From Allobosea robiniae (GTDB lineage: Bacteria > Pseudomonadota > Alphaproteobacteria > Rhizobiales > Beijerinckiaceae), in the NCBI RefSeq assembly GCF_900102525.1, contig NZ_FNBZ01000005.1:248001-312000 (forward strand): a stretch of DNA of 64,000 bases. Reading direction: 5' to 3'. A model generated the notes under the pieces. It was not told where the DNA came from and ran no database searches. It was given only the letters and a program-made list of their open reading frames with translations. Within the stretch, counting starts at the first letter, position 1. Every line of letters begins with the position of its first letter. Made by a program: the position numbers and the translations under genes. Positions 45,750-55,341 of this stretch are shown here, in pieces.

Positions 45750-46532
45750 CTAAACGATTCCGGTGATCTCCTTCAGCACCGGCGCGAGTTCCGGGGTGCA
45801 GCACAGGATCGGATTGCCCTTGGCGATCCCCTCGCCGGCGAAGAAATCATTGATCCGGGCGCCCGCTTCGCTTGCGATGACGATGCCGGCAGCGACGTCC
45901 CAGGCGTTGATATGGAGCTCGGCATAGGCGTCGCTCGAGCCATTGGCGACATGGCAAAGGCCGAGCGTGCCCGAGCCGCCGCGCTTCATCGCAGCACCTG
46001 CTGTATAGCCGCGCTCGATCACCTTGAGATAGCTCGCGGCCGGCACGCGGGTCGACCAGCCCAGCTCGACCGAGGCTCGGGCGATATCCACCGCGCCGGA
46101 GACCTTGATCGGATCGCCGTTCAGGGTCGCACCCGCACCGCGGCGGGCGGCATAGACCTCACCCAGGGCAGGCGCCGCCACGATGCCGATCTCCGGCTTG
46201 CGGTTCGCCAGGAAACCGATGGAGATGCACCAGTTGCGGTCGCCATGGGCGAAATTCGCGGTGCCGTCGATCGGATCGAGAATCCAGACGGCGTCCGAGG
46301 CCTCGCCGCCGCCCTCCTCGCCGATGACCGTATCCTGCGGGAAGAGTTCCGAGAGGCGGCGGCGCAGGAAATCCTCGACCTTGCCGTCGGCGACGGTCAG
46401 CCAGTCCTGCGCACCCTTCATGGTAATGCCGAGGGATTCACGCTTGTTGAAATAGCCCAGCGCCAGATGGCTCGCCTCGCTGGCGAGACCGAGAGCCGCG
46501 TAATAGCGCAGATCGCGTTCGGCCGGGCTCAT
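45750..46532 (-). CDS. Inositol monophosphatase family protein
   Basis: A 260-residue Mg-dependent phosphatase. The metal site is complete: GEEGGGE, DPIDGTANFAHG and the C-terminal AWDVAAGIVIASEAGARI. The family also includes CysQ and histidinol-phosphatases, so the substrate cannot be read from sequence alone. The ATG overlaps the stop of the dehydrogenase gene (ATGA), coupling the two. It lies between the dehydrogenase and the ABC transporter, so it would act on a phosphorylated compound brought into the cytoplasm. Confidence 0.9.
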   Translation of the reverse strand: MSPAERDLRYYAALGLASEASHLALGYFNKRESLGITMKGAQDWLTVADGKVEDFLRRRLSELFPQDTVIGEEGGGEASDAVWILDPIDGTANFAHGDRNWCISIGFLANRKPEIGIVAAPALGEVYAARRGAGATLNGDPIKVSGAVDIARASVELGWSTRVPAASYLKVIERGYTAGAAMKRGGSGTLGLCHVANGSSDAYAELHINAWDVAAGIVIASEAGARINDFFAGEGIAKGNPILCCTPELAPVLKEITGIV

Positions 46533-47542
46533 CACTTGTCCCCCAGATCGACGCGAACCGGCTTGCCGGTCTGCGTGGATTCGGTCGCGGCATCGGCCAG
46601 AATTTGCGCCTTCAGGCCGTCGAGGCCGGTCGGCGACGCCGCCGCCTTGCCGTTACAGGCGGCAATGAAGGCGTCGAGCTCGGCGCGATAGGCCGCGGCA
46701 TAGCGCTCCAGGAAGAAGTTCTGCACGGGATCGGCACGGAAGCCCTGCCCGGTCGCGATCTCGACCGTCGTCTCGTGGATGTTGCCGGCGCGCAGCATGC
46801 CCTTGGAGCCGTGGACCTCGATGCGCTGGTCGTAGCCATAGGTGGCGCGGCGCGAGTTCGAGATCTGGGCGATCCGGCCCGAAGCCGTCTTCATGACGAC
46901 GGCAGCGGTGTCGACATCACCGGCCTCGCCGATCGCCTTGTCGACGAGGGCGGAGCCGAGCGCGAAAACCTCGACCGGCTCCTCGGCCAGCAGGAAGCGC
47001 GCCATGTCGAAATCATGGATCATCATGTCGCGGAAGAGCCCGCCCGAGCGCCTGACGTAATCGACCGGCGGCGGCGAGGGATCGCGCGAAATCACCGTGA
47101 CGATCTCGATCGCGCCGGCCTCGCCCGCACGCAAGCGCTTCTCCAGCGCGGCGAAATTCGGGTCGAAGCGGCGGTTGAAGCCGATCATCAGCGGCTTGCC
47201 GGATGTCTCCACCGTCGCGAGGCAGCGGCGGATGCGGGCGGCGTCGAGATCGACCGGCTTCTCGCAGAACACGGCCTTGCCGGCGGAAACCGCCTGCTCG
47301 ATCAGGTCGGCATGGGTATCGGTCGGGGTGCAGATCAGCACGGCGTCGATGGCGGCATCCGAGAGGATCGCTGCGGTGCTCGTGGCTTTCGCGCCGGTCG
47401 CGGCGGCAAGCGAGGCAGCGGCCTCCGGCATCGCGTCGGTGACGGCGACCAGCTCGGCATCGCCGCGCGCGGCGACGTTCAGCCCATGGATGCGCCCGAT
47501 ACGGCCGGCGCCCAGCAATCCGATCTTCATGGCCTTCGTCAT
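46532..47542 (-). CDS. iolG: Gfo/Idh/MocA oxidoreductase, inositol 2-dehydrogenase-like
   Basis: A 336-residue NAD-dependent dehydrogenase. The Rossmann motif GLLGAGRIGRIHGLN, the CEKPVDLDAAR motif and the IGFNRRFDPNFAALEKRL and MIHDFDMARFLL segments match inositol 2-dehydrogenase. It would oxidise myo-inositol to scyllo-inosose. A second ATG 12 bases in (MKIGLLG) has GAAGG upstream and may be the true start. Co-transcribed with the phosphatase and probably with the SDR gene upstream (57 bp). The assignment to inositol itself, as opposed to another cyclitol, is moderate. Confidence 0.82.
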   Translation of the reverse strand: MTKAMKIGLLGAGRIGRIHGLNVAARGDAELVAVTDAMPEAAASLAAATGAKATSTAAILSDAAIDAVLICTPTDTHADLIEQAVSAGKAVFCEKPVDLDAARIRRCLATVETSGKPLMIGFNRRFDPNFAALEKRLRAGEAGAIEIVTVISRDPSPPPVDYVRRSGGLFRDMMIHDFDMARFLLAEEPVEVFALGSALVDKAIGEAGDVDTAAVVMKTASGRIAQISNSRRATYGYDQRIEVHGSKGMLRAGNIHETTVEIATGQGFRADPVQNFFLERYAAAYRAELDAFIAACNGKAAASPTGLDGLKAQILADAATESTQTGKPVRVDLGDK

Positions 47543-47599
47543 TCCCGTCGCGTCTCGTCAGGCAGTCTTGCGGCTCAGGCGCCGCGGTGGAAATCCGGG

Positions 47600-48400
47600 C
47601 TAGTCGTGCGCACCCAGAATGGTCTGGTCGAAATCGATATTCGAGCCGGTCATCAGACCGGATTCCGCCGAGGCGAGATAGGCGACCGCCTTGGCGACCT
47701 CGCGCGGATCGATCAGGCGGCCGAAGGGCTGGGAGGCATTCGCCTCCTCCAGCCAGCCGTCCCTGGCGTCATGGCGCAGCTTCATGATCGCGTCCTCGCC
47801 CGGCGTCGCCATCCAGCCGATATTGAGGCCGTTGACCCGGATGCGGTGCTTCAAGAGCCCATAGGCCGCATTCTTCGTCAGCGCGGCCAAGGCCGCCTTC
47901 GAGACGCTGTAGGCGGAGAGGAAAGGCTGGCCGCCATGGGCCGACATCGACTGGATGTTGACGATGGCGCCCGGGATATCCTGCCGGCGCATCAGGTCTG
48001 CGGCATCCTGAATGAGGAAGAAGGGCGCCCGCAGGTTCACCGCCATGATGCGCTCGTAGAGCGCAGGCGAGGTGTCGAAGATCGTGCCGCGATCGGTGTC
48101 GCCCGCGGCGTTCACGAGAATGTCGAGATGGCCGAAGGCCTGCTCCGCCGCCGGCACGACCTGCCTGATAGCATCGAGATCGGCGAGGTCGACCTGATGG
48201 AAACGGGCCTCGCAGCCCGCCGCCCGCAGGCTTTCCGCCACGGCCTCGCCGCGCGCCACATTGCGCCCGGTCAGCAACAGCCCCCGCGCACCGCGTTCCG
48301 CGAATTCGCGGGCGATCGCCTCGCCCAGGCCCTGGCTGCCGCCAGTGACGACAGCGACCTTGCCGTGGAGATCACGGCTGAACGAACCAGCTTGCGACAA
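47600..48400 (-). CDS. Short-chain dehydrogenase/reductase
   Basis: A 266-residue classical SDR: cofactor loop [17 protein letters not shown], catalytic [21 protein letters not shown] (Ser-Tyr-Lys). It is probably an NAD(P)-dependent dehydrogenase acting on a polyol or its keto product. The start is a TTG with GGAGG exactly 7 bases upstream; the open frame continues 26 codons upstream but would run through the operator and promoter. It is the first gene of the minus-strand polyol operon and sits behind the GGAA-N6-TTCC palindrome. Confidence 0.8.
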   Translation of the reverse strand: MSQAGSFSRDLHGKVAVVTGGSQGLGEAIAREFAERGARGLLLTGRNVARGEAVAESLRAAGCEARFHQVDLADLDAIRQVVPAAEQAFGHLDILVNAAGDTDRGTIFDTSPALYERIMAVNLRAPFFLIQDAADLMRRQDIPGAIVNIQSMSAHGGQPFLSAYSVSKAALAALTKNAAYGLLKHRIRVNGLNIGWMATPGEDAIMKLRHDARDGWLEEANASQPFGRLIDPREVAKAVAYLASAESGLMTGSNIDFDQTILGAHD

Positions 48401-48453
48401 CGACCCGCCTCCCGAAGCGAAACGGCAGGAATTTTTTAAACATCCCGCTAGTT

Positions 48454-48467
48454 GGAATAAACATTCC
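48454..48467. promoter_or_regulatory. IolR-type operator GGAATAAACATTCC (GGAA-N6-TTCC)
   Basis: An exact match to the GGAA-N6-TTCC palindrome described for the RpiR-family inositol repressor IolR in Sinorhizobium meliloti. It lies 54 bases upstream of the SDR start. On the minus strand a related half-element GGGATGTTTA follows the GGAATGTTTA of this site, suggesting two adjacent sites. The regulator gene is not in the window. Confidence 0.65.
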
Positions 48468-48759
48468 ATTCTTGGCATAAGCGAGTCAAGACGACGCGAG
48501 GCCCCGCCTTGTCAAAAACACGCGCAGCGCCGCTGCACAGGATGACGACACTGACGGGGACGAGGCCGGCCGGCTTCACGAAACGCGGAAGACGGCTCCT
48601 TCTCAACGGAAAGAAAACTGTCGTCTTCAGAGGGTGGTCGGCATAATATTGTGTTCTGTGAATAAAATTCGACATATTCATGCAATGATCGCCGTCAGGA
48701 AACTCTTACCCTCGCGGCAAACGCGCATCTGCCCTGCGCCGCACAGTTGACGCTTTCGT

Positions 48760-48775
48760 TGGCACATGCCTTGCT
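48760..48775 (+). promoter_or_regulatory. Sigma-54 promoter of the peptide-type ABC operon
   Basis: TGGCACATGCCTTGCT matches the -24/-12 consensus TGGCAC-N5-TTGCW exactly, with GG and GC ten bases apart. Transcription would begin about 12 bases downstream, giving a 5' leader of about 60 bases before the binding-protein start. RpoN dependence implies control by an enhancer-binding protein such as NtrC. Confidence 0.7.
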
Positions 48776-48844
48776 GCGCCGATCAACGAGAACACGGTGC
48801 GAAGGCGCCGGGGATGAATTTTGTTTGAAGGTGGAGGCTATTCG

Positions 48845-50632
48845 ATGAAAGAGCAGGAAATCCGCGGCCTGGTCGCGGATGTGAAGGAAGGCACGCTGTC
48901 GCGCCGGTCCTTCATGCAGAAAATGGCGGCCGTCGGCATTGCCGCGCCGCTCGCAACCCAGATCCTGATCTGGAACGACGTCGCGATGGCGAATGCCACG
49001 CTGCAATACAAGCCGACCAAGGCCGGCGGCGGTGGCCCGCTGAAGATGCTGCTGTGGCAGGCCCCGACCCTGCTCAACCCGCATTTCGCCTCGGGCACCA
49101 AGGACCAGATCGCGTCGCGCATCTTCTACGAGCCGCTCGCCGGCTGGGACAAGGAAGGCAACCTCTTCCCGCAGCTCGCCGCCGAGATCCCGAGCAAGGC
49201 CAATGGCGGTCTTTCCGCCGACGGCAAGACCGTGACCTGGAAGCTGAAGCAGGGCGTGAAATGGCATGACGGCAAGCCGCTGACCGCCGACGACGCCGTC
49301 TTCACCTGGGAATATGCCGCCGACCCAGCGACCGCCGCCTACACCACCGGCTCCTACAAGGACATCACGGTCGAGAAGGTCGACACCCACACCTTCAAGG
49401 TGATCTTCAAGGAAGCGACCCCGTTCTGGGCCGATCCCTTCGTCGGCGTCGCCGGCATGATCATCCCGAAGCATCTCTTCGGCGAGTACAAGGGCGCCAA
49501 GTCGCGCGAGGCCCCGGCCAACCTGAAGCCCGTCGGCACCGGCCCCTACAAGTTCGCCGAGTTCAAGCCGGGCGACATCCTGACCGGCGAGCGCAACGCC
49601 GACTATCACGTCAAGAACCAGCCGCATTTCGACACGATCGAGGTCAAGGGCGGCGGTGACGCAGTCTCGGCGGCGCGCGCCGTCCTGCAGACCGGCGAAT
49701 ACGACTATGCCTGGAACCTGCAGGTCGAGGACGAGGTCCTCAAGCGCATGGAGACCGGCGGACGCGGCAAGATCAGCGCCGTCCCCTCGGGCGATATCGA
49801 GTTCATCATCCTGAACACGACCGATCCGTGGACCGAGGTCGACGGCGAGCGCTCGAGCGTCAAGACCAAGCACCCGACCCTGACCGACCCGGCCGTGCGC
49901 CAGGCGATCAACCTGCTGATCGACCGCGATTCGATCCAGAAGTTCATCTATGGCCGCGGCGGCACCGCCACGGCGAGCTTCGTCAACGAACCCAAGCAGT
50001 TCAAGTCGACCAAGCTCAAATACGAGTTCAACATCGAGAAGGCCAACAAGATCCTCGACGACGCCGGCTGGAAGAAGGGTTCCGACGGCATCCGCGAAAA
50101 GGACGGCAAGAAGCTCAAATACGTCTACCAGACCTCGATCAACGCCCCGCGCCAGAAGACCCAGGCCATCATCAAGCAGGCCTGCCAGCGCGCCGGCATC
50201 GATCTGGAGCTGAAGTCGGTCACGGCCTCGGTGTTCTTCTCGTCGGACGTCGCCAATCCCGACACCTACACCAAGCTCTATACCGACATGGAGATGTATA
50301 CGACGACGCAGCCGCAGCCCGATCCGGAGCGCTTCCTCAACCAGTTCACCTCCTGGGAGATCGCGACCAAGGAGAACAAGTGGCTGGGCCGCAACGTCTC
50401 GCGCTACTCGGACCCGGCTGCCGACGAGGCCTACAAGGCCGCCCAGAAGGAACTCGACCCGGCCAAGCGGGCGGCCTACCTGATCAAGGTCAACGAGATC
50501 TTCTGCGAGGCCAACGTCATCCTGCCGATCCTGTCGCGCACCCGCATCGCGGCGTCGCTCAACAACCTGTCGCACGATCATAGCGGCTGGGACGTCGACA
50601 GCTGGAACATCGCGGCCTGGTATCGTAGCTAA
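48845..50632 (+). CDS. ABC transporter substrate-binding protein, family 5, Tat-type signal
   Basis: A 595-residue periplasmic binding protein for peptides or related solutes. The N-terminus carries a twin-arginine-like motif (LSRRSFMQKMAAVGIAAP) ahead of a hydrophobic stretch and an ALANA-like cleavage region (AMANA). SBP_bac_5 features: LLNPHFASGTKDQIASRIFYEPL, VTWKLKQGVKWHDGKPLTADD and VGTGPYKFAEFKPGD. The start at MKEQEIRG has GGTGGAGG upstream. It is first in a four-gene operon behind a sigma-54 promoter, and two strong hairpins follow its stop codon. Confidence 0.9.
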   Translation: MKEQEIRGLVADVKEGTLSRRSFMQKMAAVGIAAPLATQILIWNDVAMANATLQYKPTKAGGGGPLKMLLWQAPTLLNPHFASGTKDQIASRIFYEPLAGWDKEGNLFPQLAAEIPSKANGGLSADGKTVTWKLKQGVKWHDGKPLTADDAVFTWEYAADPATAAYTTGSYKDITVEKVDTHTFKVIFKEATPFWADPFVGVAGMIIPKHLFGEYKGAKSREAPANLKPVGTGPYKFAEFKPGDILTGERNADYHVKNQPHFDTIEVKGGGDAVSAARAVLQTGEYDYAWNLQVEDEVLKRMETGGRGKISAVPSGDIEFIILNTTDPWTEVDGERSSVKTKHPTLTDPAVRQAINLLIDRDSIQKFIYGRGGTATASFVNEPKQFKSTKLKYEFNIEKANKILDDAGWKKGSDGIREKDGKKLKYVYQTSINAPRQKTQAIIKQACQRAGIDLELKSVTASVFFSSDVANPDTYTKLYTDMEMYTTTQPQPDPERFLNQFTSWEIATKENKWLGRNVSRYSDPAADEAYKAAQKELDPAKRAAYLIKVNEIFCEANVILPILSRTRIAASLNNLSHDHSGWDVDSWNIAAWYRS

Positions 50633-50643
50633 GTCCCCGATTC

Positions 50644-50675
50644 CCCCTCACGGCAGCTTCGGCTGTCGTGAGGGG
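50644..50675 (+). other. Hairpin 1 between binding-protein and permease genes
   Basis: CCCCTCACGGCAG pairs with CTGTCGTGAGGGG around CTTCGG, a 13-pair stem (one G-U). There is no following T tract, so it is more likely an mRNA-stabilising or partial-termination element than a full terminator. Confidence 0.7.
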
Positions 50676-50685
50676 CGACAGGCGC

Positions 50686-50730
50686 GCCGGCCCGCTCCTG
50701 CGGCTCCACCAGCCACAGGAGCGGGCCGGC
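50686..50730 (+). other. Hairpin 2 between binding-protein and permease genes, 15-bp perfect stem
   Basis: GCCGGCCCGCTCCTG and its exact complement flank a 15-base loop, 10 bases after hairpin 1. Such structures after binding-protein genes commonly keep the upstream mRNA abundant relative to permease mRNA. Confidence 0.7.
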
Positions 50731-50779
50731 CGTCATCAACACCAGTCCGCGGACGTGCCGCGCGCACAGAGACTATTTC

Positions 50780-51739
50780 ATGGCGACATATCTTATCAGG
50801 CGGCTCTTGATCGCCATTCCAAGTTTGCTTGGCATCAGCGTGATTCTGTTCACCATCCTGGCGCTGGCGCCAGGCGATCCGTTTTCGGAAATGGCGACGA
50901 ATCCGAACGTTCCGCCTGAGGTGCGCGAGGCGCTGCGCGCCAGCTTCGGCCTCAACGACCCGATCATGGTGCGCTACCTGCGCTGGCTCTCGAACATGGC
51001 CCAGGGCGACTGGGGCTTCTCCTTCGCCAGCCGCATCAATGTCGACGATCTGATCCTGCAGCGTTTGCCGACCACTCTGTTCGTCGTCGGGTCGTCCCAG
51101 ATCCTGGCGCTGTGCGTCGCGCTGCCTGTCGGCATCTACGCGGCGACGCGGCCCTATTCGGTTTTCGACCAGATCGCCAATACGCTGGCCTTCGTCGGCT
51201 TCTCCCTGCCGACCTTCTTCACCGGCCTGCTCTTCATCCTGATCTTCTCGGTCACGCTCGACTGGTTCCCCTTCGTCTATCGCTCCGACATCGCCGCAAC
51301 CGGCTGGCGCTGGTACTGGGAGATGTTCCGCCAGGCGATCATGCCGATCACCGTGCTCGGCCTGTTCCAGGCGGCTTCCTATACGCGCTATGTCCGCTCG
51401 GCCGTGCTCGACGTCATCCGGCTCGACTACGTCACGACGGCGCGCGCCAAGGGCCTGAGCGAGCGCCGGGTCACGATCCGGCACATCACGCGCAACGCGC
51501 TGATCCCGGTCGTGACGCTGGTCGCGCTGCAGATGCCCGCCGTGTTCGGCGGCGCGCTGGTCACCGAGCAGATCTTTCGCGTACCGGGCATCGGATCGCT
51601 GCTGATCGACGCTATCCTGGCCAACGACACACCGGTCATCATGGCGGTGACCTTCGTGTTCTCCTGCCTGGTCGTTCTTTTCAACCTCATCGCGGATATT
51701 CTTTATGGCTGGCTCGACCCTCGCATCTCCTTCAGCTGA
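50780..51739 (+). CDS. Peptide-type ABC transporter permease (DppB-like)
   Basis: A 319-residue permease starting MATYLIRRLLIAIPSLLGISVILF, the usual DppB-like opening, with an EAA loop (DYVTTARAKGLSERRVTIRHITRN) and the ending [17 protein letters not shown]. About six helices. The last 35 bases overlap the next permease gene in a different frame. Confidence 0.92.
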   Translation: MATYLIRRLLIAIPSLLGISVILFTILALAPGDPFSEMATNPNVPPEVREALRASFGLNDPIMVRYLRWLSNMAQGDWGFSFASRINVDDLILQRLPTTLFVVGSSQILALCVALPVGIYAATRPYSVFDQIANTLAFVGFSLPTFFTGLLFILIFSVTLDWFPFVYRSDIAATGWRWYWEMFRQAIMPITVLGLFQAASYTRYVRSAVLDVIRLDYVTTARAKGLSERRVTIRHITRNALIPVVTLVALQMPAVFGGALVTEQIFRVPGIGSLLIDAILANDTPVIMAVTFVFSCLVVLFNLIADILYGWLDPRISFS

Positions 51740-52646
51740 TCCGGCTGCGGGCGCTGCCGTGAGCCAGGTCTCGGTCTCGCCCGGGCGCGAGACCTGGCGC
51801 CGCTTTCGCCGCCACCGCCTGGCCATGGCGAGCACCTTCGTGCTCGGCCTGCTCGTGCTGGGCGTCATCGTCGGCCCCTGGCTGTGGCCGGTGGCGATCA
51901 ACGACATCGACTTCTCGGCGCAGCTCCAGGGCCCATCCTGGGCGCACCCGCTCGGGACCGACGATCTCGGCCAGGATATCCTGGCGCGGATGATGTATGG
52001 CGGACGCATCTCGCTCGCCGTCGGCCTCGCGGCGATGATCGTGGCGACGATCGTCGGCGTGCTGATCGGCGCGCTGGCGGGCATGTCGCGCAAATACGCC
52101 GACCCGATCCTGATGTGGGTGACGGACCTGTTCCTGTCGCTGCCGCAGCTGCCGCTGCTGCTGCTGATCATCTATCTGTTCCGCGAGCAGCTCAAAGCCG
52201 TGTTCGGCGTCGAAGGCGGCGTCTTCGTGCTGATCGTCGTCGTCATCGGCGGCCTGCGCTGGATGCCGGTGGCGCGCCTGGTGCGCGCGCAGTTCCTGTC
52301 GCTGCGCGAAAAGGAATTCGTGGAGGCCGCCCGCGCCCAGGGCGCGACCAAGATGCGCCAGATGTTCCGGCATATCCTGCCGAACGCGGTCGGCCCGGTC
52401 ATCGTCGCCTCGACGATCGAGGTGTCCTCGGCCATCATCGCCGAATCGACGCTGTCCTTCCTCGGTCTCGGCTTCCCGCCGGACATCCCGACCTGGGGCC
52501 GGCTTCTGTTCGACGCCAAGGACCAGCTCGACACCGCGCCGCACTGGGCCCTGTTCCCAGGCGCCGCGATCTTCCTTACCGTGCTCTCGATCAACTTCAT
52601 CGGCGACGGCCTGCGCGATGCGCTCGACCCGCGCCGCGTCATCTAA
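51705..52646 (+). CDS. Peptide-type ABC transporter permease (DppC-like)
   Basis: A 313-residue permease with [25 protein letters not shown] near residue 80 and an EAA loop ([27 protein letters not shown]). The ATG lies 35 bases before the end of the previous gene, giving a normal Ser/Ala-rich N-terminal tail; a GTG 57 bases later is less likely. It forms the channel with the DppB-like protein. Confidence 0.9.
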   Translation: MAGSTLASPSADPAAGAAVSQVSVSPGRETWRRFRRHRLAMASTFVLGLLVLGVIVGPWLWPVAINDIDFSAQLQGPSWAHPLGTDDLGQDILARMMYGGRISLAVGLAAMIVATIVGVLIGALAGMSRKYADPILMWVTDLFLSLPQLPLLLLIIYLFREQLKAVFGVEGGVFVLIVVVIGGLRWMPVARLVRAQFLSLREKEFVEAARAQGATKMRQMFRHILPNAVGPVIVASTIEVSSAIIAESTLSFLGLGFPPDIPTWGRLLFDAKDQLDTAPHWALFPGAAIFLTVLSINFIGDGLRDALDPRRVI

Positions 52647-52664
52647 TCCAGCGAAGGGCTAGAC

Positions 52665-54515
<1,851 letters not shown>

Positions 54516-54539
54516 GCCTTCCGAAGCTCGACATAATCG

Positions 54540-54566
54540 GCCCGCGGCGCAAGCCGCGGGCTTTTT
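54540..54566 (+). terminator. Rho-independent terminator of the peptide-type ABC operon
   Basis: GCCCGCGGC-GCAA-GCCGCGGGC followed by TTTTT, 24 bases after the ATPase stop. This is the best-formed terminator in the window. Confidence 0.9.
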
Positions 54567-54640
54567 CGTCGGGCCGGCATGATCAGGTCAGCAACAGACT
54601 GCCCTCGCCGAGGCGGGACCAGGCAGGCATCCGATCGAGA

Positions 54641-55075
54641 TCAGGCGGCAAGGCGGGCGCGCGTCCGCCCGATCATCAGCGCCGCCGCCGCGGCTTCCCG
54701 CCCCTTCGTGACGAAATGCGCCCGATAGATCTCACCGTGATGCGCGCCCTCGCGGTAGTGATGCGGGGTCAGCGAGACCGACAGCACCGGCACGCCTGTG
54801 TCCAGGCCCGCACGCATCAGGCCGTCGACCACGGCCTGCGCCACGAATTCGTGACGGTAGATGCCCCCGTCGACGACCAGCGCCGCCGCAGCAACCGCGG
54901 CGTAGCGGCCGCTGGCTGCGAGATCGCGGGCCAGCAGCGGCATCTCGAACGCGCCGGGCACGTCGAACACATCGACCTGGTCGGCGGGAATAACCTCGCA
55001 AAAGCCCTTGAGCGCCTGATCGACGATATCGGCATGCCAGGCGGCTTTGACGAAGGCATAGCGGGCGAGTGTCAT
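54641..55075 (-). CDS. ribH: 6,7-dimethyl-8-ribityllumazine synthase (RibH2-type)
   Basis: A 144-residue lumazine synthase, the penultimate enzyme of riboflavin synthesis, condensing 5-amino-6-ribitylaminouracil with dihydroxybutanone phosphate. Recognisable segments are DVPGAFEMPLLARDLA, the phosphate-site region VDGGIYRHEFVAQAVVDGLM and the catalytic HHYREG. The lack of the usual GAVIRGET motif (here AAALVVDGGIYRHEF) matches the divergent RibH2 group of rhizobia and Brucella. The start has AAAGGAGATCACC directly upstream. It is preceded by an FMN riboswitch and stands alone. Confidence 0.92.
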   Translation of the reverse strand: MTLARYAFVKAAWHADIVDQALKGFCEVIPADQVDVFDVPGAFEMPLLARDLAASGRYAAVAAAALVVDGGIYRHEFVAQAVVDGLMRAGLDTGVPVLSVSLTPHHYREGAHHGEIYRAHFVTKGREAAAAALMIGRTRARLAA

Positions 55076-55154
55076 GGTGATCTCCTTTCGCGACAGACAC
55101 GTCACCCAAGGCGATCACGGGCCAGCGCCGCGCAGGGATGCACGGACGGCGACA

Positions 55155-55293
55155 CGTTCTCTTTCATCCGGACTGTGACCGTCGGCTCAGGCCTCGCACC
55201 TGATCTGCTGACCCCTCCGCAAGGAGGGCGCTCGCGGGCTCGCGGCCGAGGCCGCATACCGCCGGTGGGGATTTCCGCCCCGCCCTGAGAACG
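55155..55293 (-). promoter_or_regulatory. FMN riboswitch (RFN element)
   Basis: Read on the minus strand it shows the conserved RFN order: GTTCTCAGGGCGGGG, AAATCCCCACCGGCGGT, AGCCCGCGAGC, GATCAGGTGCGAGGCCTGA, GCCGACGGT and AGTCCGGATGAAAGAGAAC, with GTTCTC/GAGAAC closing helix P1. It lies 79 bases upstream of ribH. A GTGATC segment between it and the gene can pair with GATCAC next to the ribosome-binding site, suggesting translational control; that part is inference. Confidence 0.96.
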
Positions 55294-55341
55294 CGGTCAC
55301 GGTAATACGTTCGCGGAGAAAGCGACAAGAGCCCCCGGCGT

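Larger units (their letters stand above)
48401..48844. other. 444-bp divergent intergenic region, polyol operon / peptide ABC operon
   Basis: It holds the IolR-type palindrome and promoter for the minus-strand operon (48430-48480), an AT-rich middle, and the sigma-54 promoter of the plus-strand operon (48760). No gene-like frame of convincing composition is present. Confidence 0.6.
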
